A stretch of DNA of 14,908 bases from an uncultured Oscillibacter sp. (GCA_900542115.1 UQMC01000042.1:1-14908), one strand, 5' to 3'. Positions 1 through 7,211 are shown, counted from the first letter of the stretch. The notes: generated from the sequence alone by a model not told the origin. Program-made: numbers and translations.

Positions 1-4
1 CATA

Positions 5-51
5 AAGCCCTTATAGGGCTTACTCAAGCCTCCGGCTTAGCCGGAGGTTTT
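5..51. terminator. Two tandem hairpins, probable (bidirectional) terminator
   Basis: Two stem-loops lie side by side. One has arms 5-11 and 15-21 (7 bp, 3-base loop). The other has arms 29-36 and 40-47 (8 bp, GC-rich, loop TTA) and is followed on the plus strand by TTTT at 48-51. They begin just past the stop codon of the minus-strand membrane-protein gene that ends at 57, so they can end that transcript. The T-run polarity also fits a plus-strand gene entering from the left edge. Seen directly; the function is inferred. Confidence 0.6.
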
Positions 52-56
52 GACTT

Positions 57-584
57 TCAGGTGGGCCACACGGCCTGCCGCAGCGCCGTGAGGTCATGGG
101 TGCGGAAGAGAAAATACAGTGAGCACACCGCGTCGGCGGTAAAGGCCATGAGGCACAGCCATGTGATGCCCGCCGGAATCCGGCGCTCCAGCAGTTCAAG
201 CAGCGGAGCGACACGGGTCACCGCCGGGACAGTCAGCAGTCCCCAACTTAAAGAGAAGGGAAGGCAGACCCGGCCCCGGAGATTGCCGGGGAGGCCGGTA
301 TAATCCCAGAAGCAGACGCCTAAGAAAGTTTCGCCCCACCAGTGATAGGCATATTCCACCGCCGTTGTCACCACCGTACCGGAGAGGTACAGCCGCCAGC
401 CGGATAGAAGGGGCGGCGGCAGCGTTAGCACCGCCGTGAGGCCGAGGCCGTATACCGGGCAGAGGGGCTCCAGCAAAAGGCAGCGCCGCCGCTGAAAGGG
501 CGAGCGGGTCAGCGCGGCAAAGATTCGCTCCAGCAGCCAGCCCAAAAGGCTGAAAAACCAAAAGCTCCAAAAAAAATCTGCCAT
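57..584 (-). CDS. Putative ABC-transporter type IV family (PF06541/CmpB-like) membrane protein
   Basis: A 175-residue, very hydrophobic protein with about four to five predicted membrane helices. It opens with a helix around residues 3-20 containing the motif SLLGWLLER. The stretch EYAYHWWGETFLG, then WDY, then NLRGRVCL and a following SLSWGLL, matches the signature order of the PF06541 family (WDY...N..GR.C..S..WG). That family is called a putative ABC transporter membrane component, but its substrate and partner are unknown and no ATPase gene adjoins it here. The start at 584 has a clear AGGAGGG about six bases upstream. It is divergent from the uracil-DNA glycosylase gene, and a hairpin pair at 5-51 follows its stop. 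The family call is from recognised motifs; transport activity is not shown by anything here. Confidence 0.8.
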   Translation of the reverse strand: MADFFWSFWFFSLLGWLLERIFAALTRSPFQRRRCLLLEPLCPVYGLGLTAVLTLPPPLLSGWRLYLSGTVVTTAVEYAYHWWGETFLGVCFWDYTGLPGNLRGRVCLPFSLSWGLLTVPAVTRVAPLLELLERRIPAGITWLCLMAFTADAVCSLYFLFRTHDLTALRQAVWPT

Positions 585-645
585 CTATCGCCCTCCTGTG
601 CTGTGATTTTTTCAGTATGAGCAACGCGGCGGGAGTCTATGCGCC

Positions 646-674
646 TTGCATGGGGCGCTGATTTGTGATACACT
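646..674 (+). promoter_or_regulatory. Sigma-A type promoter of the uracil-DNA glycosylase gene
   Basis: TTGCAT at 646-651 and TACACT at 669-674 are separated by exactly 17 bases. Transcription would start near 681. The TTG at 646 that could open a longer reading frame is therefore the -35 box, which supports the downstream GTG at 700 as the true start. Read by eye, not tested. Confidence 0.7.
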
Positions 675-699
675 CGAAAAAACGAGAGGGGGCAGAGCA

Positions 700-1272
700 G
701 TGGCGGATACTTGGGAAGCGCTGAGGGCGGAATGTGCCGCCTGCCGGGGCTGCGCGCTGGCGGACACCCGGACGAACGTAGTCTTCGGCGATGGAAGCGA
801 AACGGCGGAGATCATGCTCATCGGCGAGGGACCCGGCCAGCACGAGGATGAGGAGGGCGTGCCCTTTGTAGGCAGGGCGGGACAGCTTTTGGACGATATG
901 CTGGAGATCATCCATCTGGACCGGACAAAGGTCTACATTGCCAACGTGGTCAAGTGCCGCCCGCCTCAGAACCGGGACCCGCTGAACGTGGAGCAGGACG
1001 CCTGCATCGGCTATCTGCGGCGGCAGGCGGCGCTGGTGCAGCCGAAGATCATCGTGTGCCTCGGGCGCATTGCGGCAAAGGTCATCATCAAGGAGGACTT
1101 TAAGATCACGCAGGAGCACGGACAGTGGTTCCAGCGGGGCGGCGTGCAGATGACCGCCATTTACCATCCGGCGGCGCTGCTGCGGGATGAGAGCAAGCGG
1201 CCGGACACGTTTTTGGATTTAAAGAGCATTCAGACCAAGGTTCGGGAGCTGTGTGAGCATACAGAGTGCTGA
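700..1272 (+). CDS. Uracil-DNA glycosylase, family 4 (Fe-S type)
   Basis: Removes uracil from DNA at the first step of base excision repair. The 190-residue product carries motif 1 GEGPGQHEDEEG (about 43-54) followed by PFVGRAGQLLD, and a late HPAALLR motif (about 156-162); both are diagnostic of the family 4 thermostable UDG group. The four Fe-S ligands are visible: Cys15 and Cys18 (CRGC), Cys86 (VVKCRPP) and Cys102, in the family spacing. I chose the GTG at 700 because AGAGGGGG sits 7-8 bases before it and because the frame upstream of it holds the promoter. The gene is monocistronic: a strong terminator begins at the stop codon. It is divergent from the PF06541 membrane protein. The molecular assignment is firm; I give no symbol because naming of this family varies. 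Confidence 0.93.
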   Translation: MADTWEALRAECAACRGCALADTRTNVVFGDGSETAEIMLIGEGPGQHEDEEGVPFVGRAGQLLDDMLEIIHLDRTKVYIANVVKCRPPQNRDPLNVEQDACIGYLRRQAALVQPKIIVCLGRIAAKVIIKEDFKITQEHGQWFQRGGVQMTAIYHPAALLRDESKRPDTFLDLKSIQTKVRELCEHTEC

Positions 1273-1309
1273 AAAACGGAAGCATCGGCGTTGCCGGTGC
1301 TTCCGTTTT
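1273..1309 (+). terminator. Rho-independent terminator of the glycosylase gene
   Basis: Immediately after the TGA lies a stem with arms containing CGGAAGCA and TGCTTCCG, extended by a T-G wobble and CGG/CCG pairs around a short loop, flanked by AAAA on the left and TTTT at 1306-1309. Classic form. Confidence 0.88.
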
Positions 1310-1461
1310 GCTCGTGGATTCAGAATGCAGAGCCCTTAAAAATAAATTCGATTTGCGGACAGCGTTTTTCAAACGCTGAATGAATTGGAAAGAAATACAA
1401 TAGCGGTGATAACGCTTATCACAAGGGGTACAATAAAACAAGAGGCGATCAAGGGTAATGT
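1310..1461. other. Non-coding stretch with two near-perfect inverted repeats
   Basis: No convincing gene is present. Two short inverted repeats stand out: CAGCGTTT/AAACGCTG at 1360-1378 (8 bp arms, 3-base spacer) and GTGATAA-CGC-TTATCAC at 1406-1422 (7 bp arms, 3-base spacer). The second looks like a repressor operator half-site pair. A TACAAT at 1429-1434 just downstream could be a -10 box, but no good -35 box lies 17 bases before it. The stretch lies between two terminators, so it is insulated from both neighbouring genes. What it does is unknown. Confidence 0.5.
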
Positions 1462-1499
1462 AAAAATCGGAGAACTGCAAAAGCAGCCCTCCGATTTTT
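1462..1499. terminator. Bidirectional terminator downstream of cysS
   Basis: The arms AAAAATCGGA (1462-1471) and TCCGATTTTT (1490-1499) enclose an inner CTGC-AAAA-GCAG hairpin. Each strand ends in a T-run, so it can work both ways. It lies 23 bases past the cysS stop codon on the minus strand and is the obvious terminator of that gene. Confidence 0.82.
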
Positions 1500-1521
1500 A
1501 TTTGATTAAGAGTGACAGACC

Positions 1522-2970
1522 TCAGACCCGCTTCCAGGAGGTACCATCCTTAGTGTCGGTGATCTCAATGCCCTGTGCTTTCAGCTCGTCCCGGATACGG
1601 TCGGCTTCGGCAAAGTTTTTGGCCTTTTTGGCCTCATAGCGCTGCAGCACCAGCGCGTCAATGGCGGGGTCGCCCTCGCCGGTGACGGTGTAGCCGCCCT
1701 CAGCCTTGGCGCTCTGGGCCTTGGCGTTGGCCTCCCGGACAGATGCCGCCCTTTTTAGCAGGGACAGGCTCAGGACGGTATCGAAGCTATCGAGAATGGC
1801 CAGTTTCGTGGCGTCATTGGCCTTGGCCTTCAGGGCGTCATACAGCGCGGTAACGCCCATGGAGGTGTTCAGATCGTTGCCCACCTGCTGAATGAATTTG
1901 TCCTTGTACTCCTGAAGCACGGCGCTGTCCACGCTGCCATCCGCCGGGTCCAGAGCGGCGATCTTCGCGATGAGCTTGCTGTACGCCGCAGCAGCGTTAT
2001 CCAGATTTTCCCAAGAGAACACCAGCGCCTTGCGGTAGTGGCTCTGGAGGCAGAAGAAGCGGTAGGCCAGCGGGTCATAACCCTTTTCCTCCAGCAAAGA
2101 GACCGTGAGGAACTCACCCTTGGACTTACTCATTTTGCCGTGGCTGGTGTTCAGGTGGGCCACGTGGAACCACTGGGGGCACCAGGGATGGCCCAGATAG
2201 CTTTCGGACTGGGCGATTTCGTTGGTGTGGTGGGGGAAGGCGTTGTCAATGCCGCCGCAGTGGAGGTCAAGGTATTCGCCGTTATACTTCATGGAGATGC
2301 CGGAGCACTCAATGTGCCAACCGGGATAGCCCACGCCCCACGGGGAGTCCCACTTCAGGGCCTGGTCCTCGAACTTGGACTTGGTGAACCAGAGGACGAA
2401 ATCGTTTTTGTTCTTTTTGTTGGTGTCCTCCTCCACGCCCTCACGGACGCCGACAGCCAAGTCCTCCTCGTTGTGGTCATTGAACACATAGTAGCGCTTG
2501 AGCTTGCTGGTGTCGAAGTACACGTTGCCGCCGGCAAGGTAGGCGTAGCCGGTGTCCAGCAGCTTGGTGATGATCTTGATATAGTCATCAATAAGGCCGG
2601 TAGCGGGCTGCACGGTGTCCGGCCGCTTGATGTTCAGCTTGCGGCAGTCGTCAAAGAAGGCGTCGGTGTAGTATTTGGCTACCTCCATGACGGTCTTGTG
2701 CTCCCGGTGGGCGCCCTTGAGCATTTTATCCTCGCCCTCGTCGGCATCGGAGGTCAGATGGCCTACATCCGTGATGTTCATGACGCGGTTGACGCTGTAG
2801 CCGGTGTAGCGCAGGAATTTTTCCAGCACATCCTCCATGATGTAGCTGCGGAGGTTGCCGATATGGGCGAAGTGATACACCGTGGGGCCGCAGGTGTACA
2901 TTTCCACGTGGCCGGGGGTGTGGGTGGTAAATTCAGCCTTTTTGTGGGTAGCGGAGTTGTAGAGATACAT
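1522..2970 (-). CDS. cysS: Cysteinyl-tRNA synthetase
   Basis: Charges tRNA-Cys with cysteine in the cytosol as a class I synthetase. The 482-residue product has the normal family length. It shows the HIGN form of the HIGH motif at 36-39, KMSKS at 279-283, and the zinc ligands Cys27, Cys222, His247 and Glu251, all in family context (MYTCGPTVY, WHIECSGIS, FPHHTNEIAQSE). The C-terminal anticodon-binding region follows, including AEADRIRDELKAQGIEI. The start at 2970 has AAAGGATGG upstream; the frame is open a further 22 codons but this lies inside the leader. Expression is controlled by the T-box leader at 3010-3236, which reads uncharged tRNA-Cys. The gene stands alone, with a terminator at 1462-1499. 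Confidence 0.97.
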   Translation of the reverse strand: MYLYNSATHKKAEFTTHTPGHVEMYTCGPTVYHFAHIGNLRSYIMEDVLEKFLRYTGYSVNRVMNITDVGHLTSDADEGEDKMLKGAHREHKTVMEVAKYYTDAFFDDCRKLNIKRPDTVQPATGLIDDYIKIITKLLDTGYAYLAGGNVYFDTSKLKRYYVFNDHNEEDLAVGVREGVEEDTNKKNKNDFVLWFTKSKFEDQALKWDSPWGVGYPGWHIECSGISMKYNGEYLDLHCGGIDNAFPHHTNEIAQSESYLGHPWCPQWFHVAHLNTSHGKMSKSKGEFLTVSLLEEKGYDPLAYRFFCLQSHYRKALVFSWENLDNAAAAYSKLIAKIAALDPADGSVDSAVLQEYKDKFIQQVGNDLNTSMGVTALYDALKAKANDATKLAILDSFDTVLSLSLLKRAASVREANAKAQSAKAEGGYTVTGEGDPAIDALVLQRYEAKKAKNFAEADRIRDELKAQGIEITDTKDGTSWKRV

Positions 2971-3009
2971 AAATATCCATCCTTTCAGCAATTTCGGACA
3001 CAGGACGCG

Positions 3010-3236
3010 AAAACGCCTCCCGTGCCGCTTCGGCACGAGAGGCGATCAAAAACCGCGGTTCCACTCTCATTTTTCACTCAAAGGCCCGTAACGTGGGCTG
3101 GCCGGAGGGCATCTAAAATCCCCCGCGCTCCCGGACGCACGTTCCCATGCTCCGCCGCAGGCACGCTTTCAGCCGGTGACGCGCCCTCTCTGACCCTTGG
3201 ATGCACGGTACTCTTTCCGTTCAACACGCTATTGCA
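3010..3236 (-). promoter_or_regulatory. T-box leader (tRNA-Cys sensing) of cysS
   Basis: On the minus strand the conserved T-box core AGAGTGGAACCGCGGT is present at 3052-3067. It is followed at 3010-3045 by a long GC-rich terminator hairpin (GCCTCTCGTGCCG arm) ending in TTTT. Upstream are the Stem I landmarks GAGTA, TCAGAGAGG and GGCTGAAAG. The pattern GGGAACG-TGC-GTCCGGGAG places a TGC cysteine codon at 3137-3139 as the likely specifier. Uncharged tRNA-Cys would pair with the specifier and the T-box bulge and prevent the terminator from forming. The T-box core and terminator are seen directly; the specifier choice is by analogy with other leaders and is less sure. Confidence 0.93.
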
Positions 3237-3242
3237 CCTTGT

Positions 3243-3271
3243 AGGATAGCAGAAAGCGGCGGTACTGTCAA
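3243..3271 (-). promoter_or_regulatory. Promoter of the cysS T-box transcript
   Basis: On the minus strand, TTGACA (3266-3271) and TATCCT (3243-3248) are spaced by 17 bases. The -35 box starts only nine bases past the mgtE stop codon, leaving no space for an mgtE terminator. Confidence 0.82.
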
Positions 3272-3280
3272 GTCCCTTTC

Positions 3281-4663
3281 TCACAGGCCCAGCAGGGCAG
3301 TGGCAAAGCGGAAATAGATGAGCAGGGAGAGGGCATCCACAATGGTGGTGATGAAGGGGGAGGCCATCACGGCGGGGTCAAAGCCCAGCTTTTTCGCCAG
3401 TAGCGGCAGCATACAGCCCACGATCTTGGCGGCGAATACCGTGCAGATCAGCGTCAGGCAGATGACAGCGGCCACGGCGACGGTGATGGGATTGTGGAAC
3501 ACCAGCCGGTCCAGCAGCATGAGCTTGACAAAGTTGGCGGCGGCCAGCGCTGTGCCGCACAGCAGCGCCACCCGGCACTCCTTCCAGACCACCTGAAGAA
3601 GATCGGAAAACTCAATATCGCCCAGCGAAATGCCGCGGATGACAGTGACGCTGGCCTGCGAGCCGCAGTTGCCGCCGGTGTCCATCAGCATGGGGATATA
3701 GGCGGTGAGAATGGTAAAGGCGCTGAGAGCGTCCTCAAAGCTGGAGATGATCTGGCCGGTGAACGTGGCGGAGATCATCAAAAGCAGAAGCCACGGGATG
3801 CGGGATTTAAAGGTCTCAAAGGCACTGGTGCGAAGATAGGGCTTGTCCGTAGGCAGCATAGCCGCCATCTTCTCCATGTCCTCCGTGGTCTCTTCCTGCA
3901 AAACGTCAATGGCGTCATCCACGGTGACAATACCCACGAGGCGGTTTTCAGTATCCACCACGGGGAGGGCCAGAAAGTCATATTTACTCAGGGCGCGGGC
4001 GGTCTCCTCCTGATCGTCCAGCGTCTGAACGCAGACGAAGTTCCGCTCCATGATGTCCCCAATGACATCGTCTTCCTCCGCCAGCAGCAACGTGCGGATG
4101 GAGAGAACGCCGATGAGATGGCGCCCATCGTCAATGACATAGCAGACGTTGATGGTCTCCTTGTCCGGGCCAGTGCGGCGGATGCGCTTCAGGGCGTCCT
4201 CCACCGTCATGGTGGCCTTCAAATCCACATACTCCGTGGTCATGATGGAGCCGGTGGAATCCTCGGGGTACTTGAGAATTTCGTTGATGCTCTTTCTTAT
4301 ATCCGGGTCGGAGTGCTTCAGGATACGCTTGACTACGTTGGCGGGCATTTCCTCCACGATGTCCACGGTATCGTCCAGATACAGCTCGTCCAGAACCTCC
4401 TTCAGCTCCGTGTTGGAAAAGCCGCGAATCAAAAGCTCCTGCTGGTCGCTCTCCAACTCCACGAACACCTCGGCGGCCTGCTCCTTCGGCAGCAGGCGGA
4501 ACAGCAGAGGCAGCGTCTTCTCGTCATCCAGATCGTCCGCTAAAATGGCAATGTCCGCAGGCTCCATGGGGAGCAGGAGGTCCCGCAGCTCCGTATATCG
4601 TTTTCGGTTCACCAGATCCTCAATCTTTTCCACCAGTTCCCCGCGATTTTCCAACTCAAACAT
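3281..4663 (-). CDS. mgtE: Magnesium transporter MgtE
   Basis: A Mg2+-selective channel in the cytoplasmic membrane. The 460 residues follow the family plan: an acidic N-terminal superhelical domain (about 1-130), two CBS domains (about 140-260; IMTTEYVDL at the first, LALPVVDTENRLVGIVT in the second), a plug helix, and five membrane helices from about 290. The family signature PMLMDTGGNCGSQAS plus VIRGISLGDIEF is present, as is the last-helix region FDPAVMASPFITTIVDAL with the pore-lining Asp. The start at 4663 follows a strong AAGGAGGT. Transcription is governed by the M-box leader upstream, and the CBS domains add Mg2+ gating of the protein itself. No terminator fits between its stop and the cysS promoter, so read-through into the cysS leader is likely. 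Confidence 0.96.
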   Translation of the reverse strand: MFELENRGELVEKIEDLVNRKRYTELRDLLLPMEPADIAILADDLDDEKTLPLLFRLLPKEQAAEVFVELESDQQELLIRGFSNTELKEVLDELYLDDTVDIVEEMPANVVKRILKHSDPDIRKSINEILKYPEDSTGSIMTTEYVDLKATMTVEDALKRIRRTGPDKETINVCYVIDDGRHLIGVLSIRTLLLAEEDDVIGDIMERNFVCVQTLDDQEETARALSKYDFLALPVVDTENRLVGIVTVDDAIDVLQEETTEDMEKMAAMLPTDKPYLRTSAFETFKSRIPWLLLLMISATFTGQIISSFEDALSAFTILTAYIPMLMDTGGNCGSQASVTVIRGISLGDIEFSDLLQVVWKECRVALLCGTALAAANFVKLMLLDRLVFHNPITVAVAAVICLTLICTVFAAKIVGCMLPLLAKKLGFDPAVMASPFITTIVDALSLLIYFRFATALLGL

Positions 4664-4719
4664 AGCGTGACCTCCTTTCCGGGCGCCGCCCGGTATTTCC
4701 GCTCAATGGCGGATGGGAA

Positions 4720-4759
4720 AATAAAAGACTCCGCCGTCCGGTCCCGGTACGGTGAAGTC
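4720..4759 (-). terminator. Intrinsic terminator in the mgtE leader (riboswitch expression platform)
   Basis: On the minus strand the arm GACTTCACCGT (4749-4759) pairs with ACGGCGGAGTC (4727-4737) apart from one A-C mismatch, around an ACCGGGACCGG loop, and is followed by TTTTATTTT. It lies about 57 bases before the mgtE start codon. Confidence 0.78.
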
Positions 4760-4967
4760 CTGCCCTTGGATGCCCCTCGCTCTGCGGAGCGGGCATCCCA
4801 CCGTTCAAGCTTTAGCTTCACAGGGCGGTGAAATCGCGTTAGATGATACCTTGAAGTTCGATATCGCCTGTTCAAACCCTCTCATGATGTCTCCATCACT
4901 CTGCGGCAGCGATCCATATCCCTGTGGTAGCCTTACCTACCGGAATTATGCGGTTGTCATTTCCTAC
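4720..4967 (-). promoter_or_regulatory. M-box (Mg2+-sensing, ykoK-type) riboswitch leader of mgtE
   Basis: Read on the minus strand, the leader contains GGTAGGTAAGGCTACCACAG, then GGATATGG, GCTGCCGCAGA and, farther on, GGGTTTGAACAGG. This matches the order of conserved blocks in the M-box class. The aptamer covers roughly 4845-4967. It is followed by a hairpin at 4768-4798 and then the terminator at 4720-4759. A plausible antiterminator pairs AACGGTGGG, just 5' of that hairpin, with CTTCACCGT in the terminator's 5' arm. High Mg2+ should favour termination and so reduce mgtE. The class is called from recognised sequence blocks plus the gene it precedes; the antiterminator is inferred. Confidence 0.87.
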
Positions 4968-4973
4968 TTGATT

Positions 4974-5002
4974 ATAGTATGCCAAAAAAACGGCAATGTC
5001 AA
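4974..5002 (-). promoter_or_regulatory. Promoter of the M-box/mgtE transcript
   Basis: On the minus strand, TTGACA (4997-5002) and TACTAT (4974-4979) are separated by 17 bases. The start of transcription would be near 4967, directly before the riboswitch aptamer. Confidence 0.82.
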
Positions 5003-5019
5003 CCCATGGCGGCGGATTT

Positions 5020-5047
5020 TGCAAAGTTTTGACCATTTGATGCAAAG
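5020..5047 (-). repeat. Pair of TGCAAAG direct repeats upstream of the mgtE promoter
   Basis: TGCAAAG occurs at 5020-5026 and again at 5041-5047, a period of exactly 21 bases or two helical turns. On the minus strand they read CTTTGCA and lie about 18 and 39 bases upstream of the mgtE -35 box. The placement suits an activator, but no regulator is known to me for this motif and chance is possible. Confidence 0.4.
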
Positions 5048-5060
5048 AGGGCGAGAATGG

Positions 5061-5093
5061 CGGCGGGACGCGCTTTTTCTGCGCGTCCCGCCG
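5061..5093 (-). terminator. Perfect 13-bp GC-rich hairpin after recG
   Basis: The arms CGGCGGGACGCGC (5061-5073) and GCGCGTCCCGCCG (5081-5093) pair perfectly around a 7-base loop. It starts four bases past the recG stop codon. There is no T-run after it on the minus strand, so it is either an atypical terminator or a 3'-end stabilising structure for the recG mRNA. Confidence 0.6.
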
Positions 5094-5097
5094 GGAA

Positions 5098-7146
5098 TCA
5101 GTTCAAGCTGTTTTCACTTTGTCGGAACAGCTTTTGCACCCGCTCCGCCGTGTCCGGGTGACGGGCAAGGGAGGGGTCATGGGCCAGCAGCTCCTCAGCG
5201 GCGGTCTGGGCCTCGGTCAAAAGGCGGGTATCGCAGCCGATGTCTGCCACCCGCAGCCCCGGCAGGCCGTGCTGCCGAAGGCCGAAGAAGTCGCCGGGGC
5301 CCCGGAGCCGCAGGTCCTCCTCGGCAATTTTGAAGCCGTCGGCGGTTTTCGTCATGGCGCGGAGCCGCTGACGGGTCTCGTCATTTTTGTTGTCGGACAC
5401 CAGCACGCAGTAGGACTGGTGCTGCCCCCGGCCCACCCGGCCCCGAAGCTGGTGGAGCTGGCTGAGGCCGAAGCGCTCCGCGTTTTCCACCACCATCAGA
5501 CTGGCGTTGGGAACGTCCACGCCCACTTCAATGACGGTGGTGGACACCAAAATATTCGTTTCTCCTGCGGCAAAGGCGGACATTACAGTGTCTTTTTCCC
5601 TGGACTTCATTTTGCCGTGGACATAGGCAACCCTTAAATCCGGGAAAATTTCGGATTGCAGCTTTTGGGCGTATTCCGTCACAGCCTTGCGCTCATCGGG
5701 GAGATCATCATTTTCGGATACCATGGGGCAGACGATATACACCTGCCGCCCGGCCTCCACCTGCTTGCGGATAAAGGCGTACAGTCTGGGATAATAGGCG
5801 GAGGTAACGGCGTAGGTCTCAATGGGCTTGCGGCCCGGGGGGAGCTGGTCAATAACGGAAACATCCAGATCACCGTAGAGAATCAGCGCCAGCGTCCGGG
5901 GAATGGGCGTGGCGGACATGACCAGCGTGTGGGGGTGCTCGCCCTTTTCTGCCAGCGCTGTCCGTTGGGCCACGCCGAAGCGGTGCTGCTCGTCCGTTAC
6001 CACAAGGCCGAGGTTGGCATAGGCCACGCCGCCGGAGATGAGGGCGTGGGTGCCGATGGCAAAGTCCAGCTCGCCGGAGGCAAGTTGTGCCGTAACGGAA
6101 CGCTTTGTTTTGGCGGGAGTGGAGCCGGTAAGCAGGGCACAGCGAAGCCCTAACTGTTCCAGCAGCGGGGCAAGGCCCCGATAGTGCTGCTCCGCCAAAA
6201 GCTCCGTAGGGGCCATCAGCGCTGCCTGACGTCCGTTTTTCACGCAGAAATAGACGCAGGCGGCGGCCACCATGGTCTTGCCGGAGCCGACATCCCCCTG
6301 ACAGAGCCGGTTCATGGGCTTCCCGGCGGTCATGTCGGCAATGGCCTCGTCCACGCAGCGGCGCTGGGCACCTGTCAGGATAAAGGGGAGGGCATCATAA
6401 AACGGCGCCATATCCACAGGGCGGAACGGCTCCACGGACACGGTTTCCCGCCGGGAACGCAGCAGCTTCAGCCCGATGGCGAAGAAGAACAGCTCCTCAA
6501 AGGCCAGCCGCCGTCGGGCGATGTCCAGCGCCTCGGGAGATTCCGGGAAGTGGATATTCTCATAGGCATAGTTTACCCGGCAGAGGCCGTGGGTCTGCCG
6601 CACGGAGTCCGGCAGGCAGTCCGGCAGAATGTCGGCGCATTCGTCCAAGCCCTGCCGGATGGCCCGGGACAGCAAAAGCTGGCTCACTCCGGCAGTGAGG
6701 GGGTAGACCGGCACGATGCGGCCGGTGAACTCCCGGCGGCCCTCCGGCTCCACCACGGGGCCGGCCATGGTCTTCCGCAGGAGGGAACCCTCGGCCCGGC
6801 CGTAGAAAATGTAGGTTTCGCCCACCCGGAGCTGGTCTTTCAGCCATGACTGATTGAAAAAGGTGACGTCCAGCGCGCCGGTATCGTCCACAGCCCGGAC
6901 CTTCACCAGATCCATGCCCTTGCGAATGTGGGATACCTTTGGCTCCGAGGCGATCATGGCGGAGACACAGGCGGTCTCGCCGGGAATGAGACTGCTGATG
7001 GGCCTTGTCTCCCGGCGGTCTTCATAGCGGCGGGGGAACCAGCCGACAAGGTCGCCCAGCGTGAAAATGCCCAGCTTTCCCAGCGCCTTGGCCTTGGCCT
7101 CGCCGATGCCCTTGATATAGCGCACATCGGTATTCAGGTCCGCCAT
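5098..7146 (-). CDS. recG: ATP-dependent DNA helicase RecG
   Basis: A double-strand translocase that reverses stalled forks and moves branches at recombination junctions. The 682 residues carry an N-terminal wedge/OB domain (about 1-240; helix-hairpin motif IKGIGEAKAKALGKLGI at 11-27), Walker A GDVGSGKT at 284-291, the RecG-type DEQH box at 385-388, SATPIPRT at 411-418, and the late motif VI region QLHQLRGRVGRG. The TRG-like segment GPGDFFGLRQHGLP is near the end. The start at 7146 is preceded by AAAGGGGGC. The frame is open 38 codons farther, but that part contains the promoter at 7183-7211. Monocistronic; a GC-rich hairpin follows the stop. Confidence 0.97.
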   Translation of the reverse strand: MADLNTDVRYIKGIGEAKAKALGKLGIFTLGDLVGWFPRRYEDRRETRPISSLIPGETACVSAMIASEPKVSHIRKGMDLVKVRAVDDTGALDVTFFNQSWLKDQLRVGETYIFYGRAEGSLLRKTMAGPVVEPEGRREFTGRIVPVYPLTAGVSQLLLSRAIRQGLDECADILPDCLPDSVRQTHGLCRVNYAYENIHFPESPEALDIARRRLAFEELFFFAIGLKLLRSRRETVSVEPFRPVDMAPFYDALPFILTGAQRRCVDEAIADMTAGKPMNRLCQGDVGSGKTMVAAACVYFCVKNGRQAALMAPTELLAEQHYRGLAPLLEQLGLRCALLTGSTPAKTKRSVTAQLASGELDFAIGTHALISGGVAYANLGLVVTDEQHRFGVAQRTALAEKGEHPHTLVMSATPIPRTLALILYGDLDVSVIDQLPPGRKPIETYAVTSAYYPRLYAFIRKQVEAGRQVYIVCPMVSENDDLPDERKAVTEYAQKLQSEIFPDLRVAYVHGKMKSREKDTVMSAFAAGETNILVSTTVIEVGVDVPNASLMVVENAERFGLSQLHQLRGRVGRGQHQSYCVLVSDNKNDETRQRLRAMTKTADGFKIAEEDLRLRGPGDFFGLRQHGLPGLRVADIGCDTRLLTEAQTAAEELLAHDPSLARHPDTAERVQKLFRQSENSLN

Positions 7147-7182
7147 GCTGCCGCCCCCTTTCAGGCAAAATAGAACAAGGCT

Positions 7183-7211
7183 ATTATAAACGGCGGCGGG
7201 AGATTTGAAAA
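7183..7211 (-). promoter_or_regulatory. Promoter of recG
   Basis: On the minus strand a perfect -10 box TATAAT (7183-7188) lies 17 bases after a weak -35 box TTTTCA (7206-7211). It falls between the dfrA terminator and the recG start, and it rules out the longer recG frame. Confidence 0.68.

Noticed and set aside
646..699. Longer N-terminus of the uracil-DNA glycosylase from a TTG start
   Set aside because: The TTG is part of a -35 box and the transcript would start after it; the GTG at 700 has a good ribosome site.
1385..1639. Small plus-strand open frame running into the cysS 3' end
   Set aside because: It crosses the bidirectional terminator and then runs antisense to cysS; there is no ribosome site and no resemblance to a known protein.
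2038..3249. Long open frame (about 400 codons) on the plus strand opposite cysS
   Set aside because: It lies antisense to a certain cysS and its T-box leader; the Val/Gly/His-rich composition is typical of a GC-rich shadow frame and it has no convincing ribosome site.
3494..4543. Long open frame (about 350 codons) on the plus strand opposite mgtE
   Set aside because: Antisense shadow of mgtE; low-complexity His/Gln/Leu-rich product with no recognisable domain.
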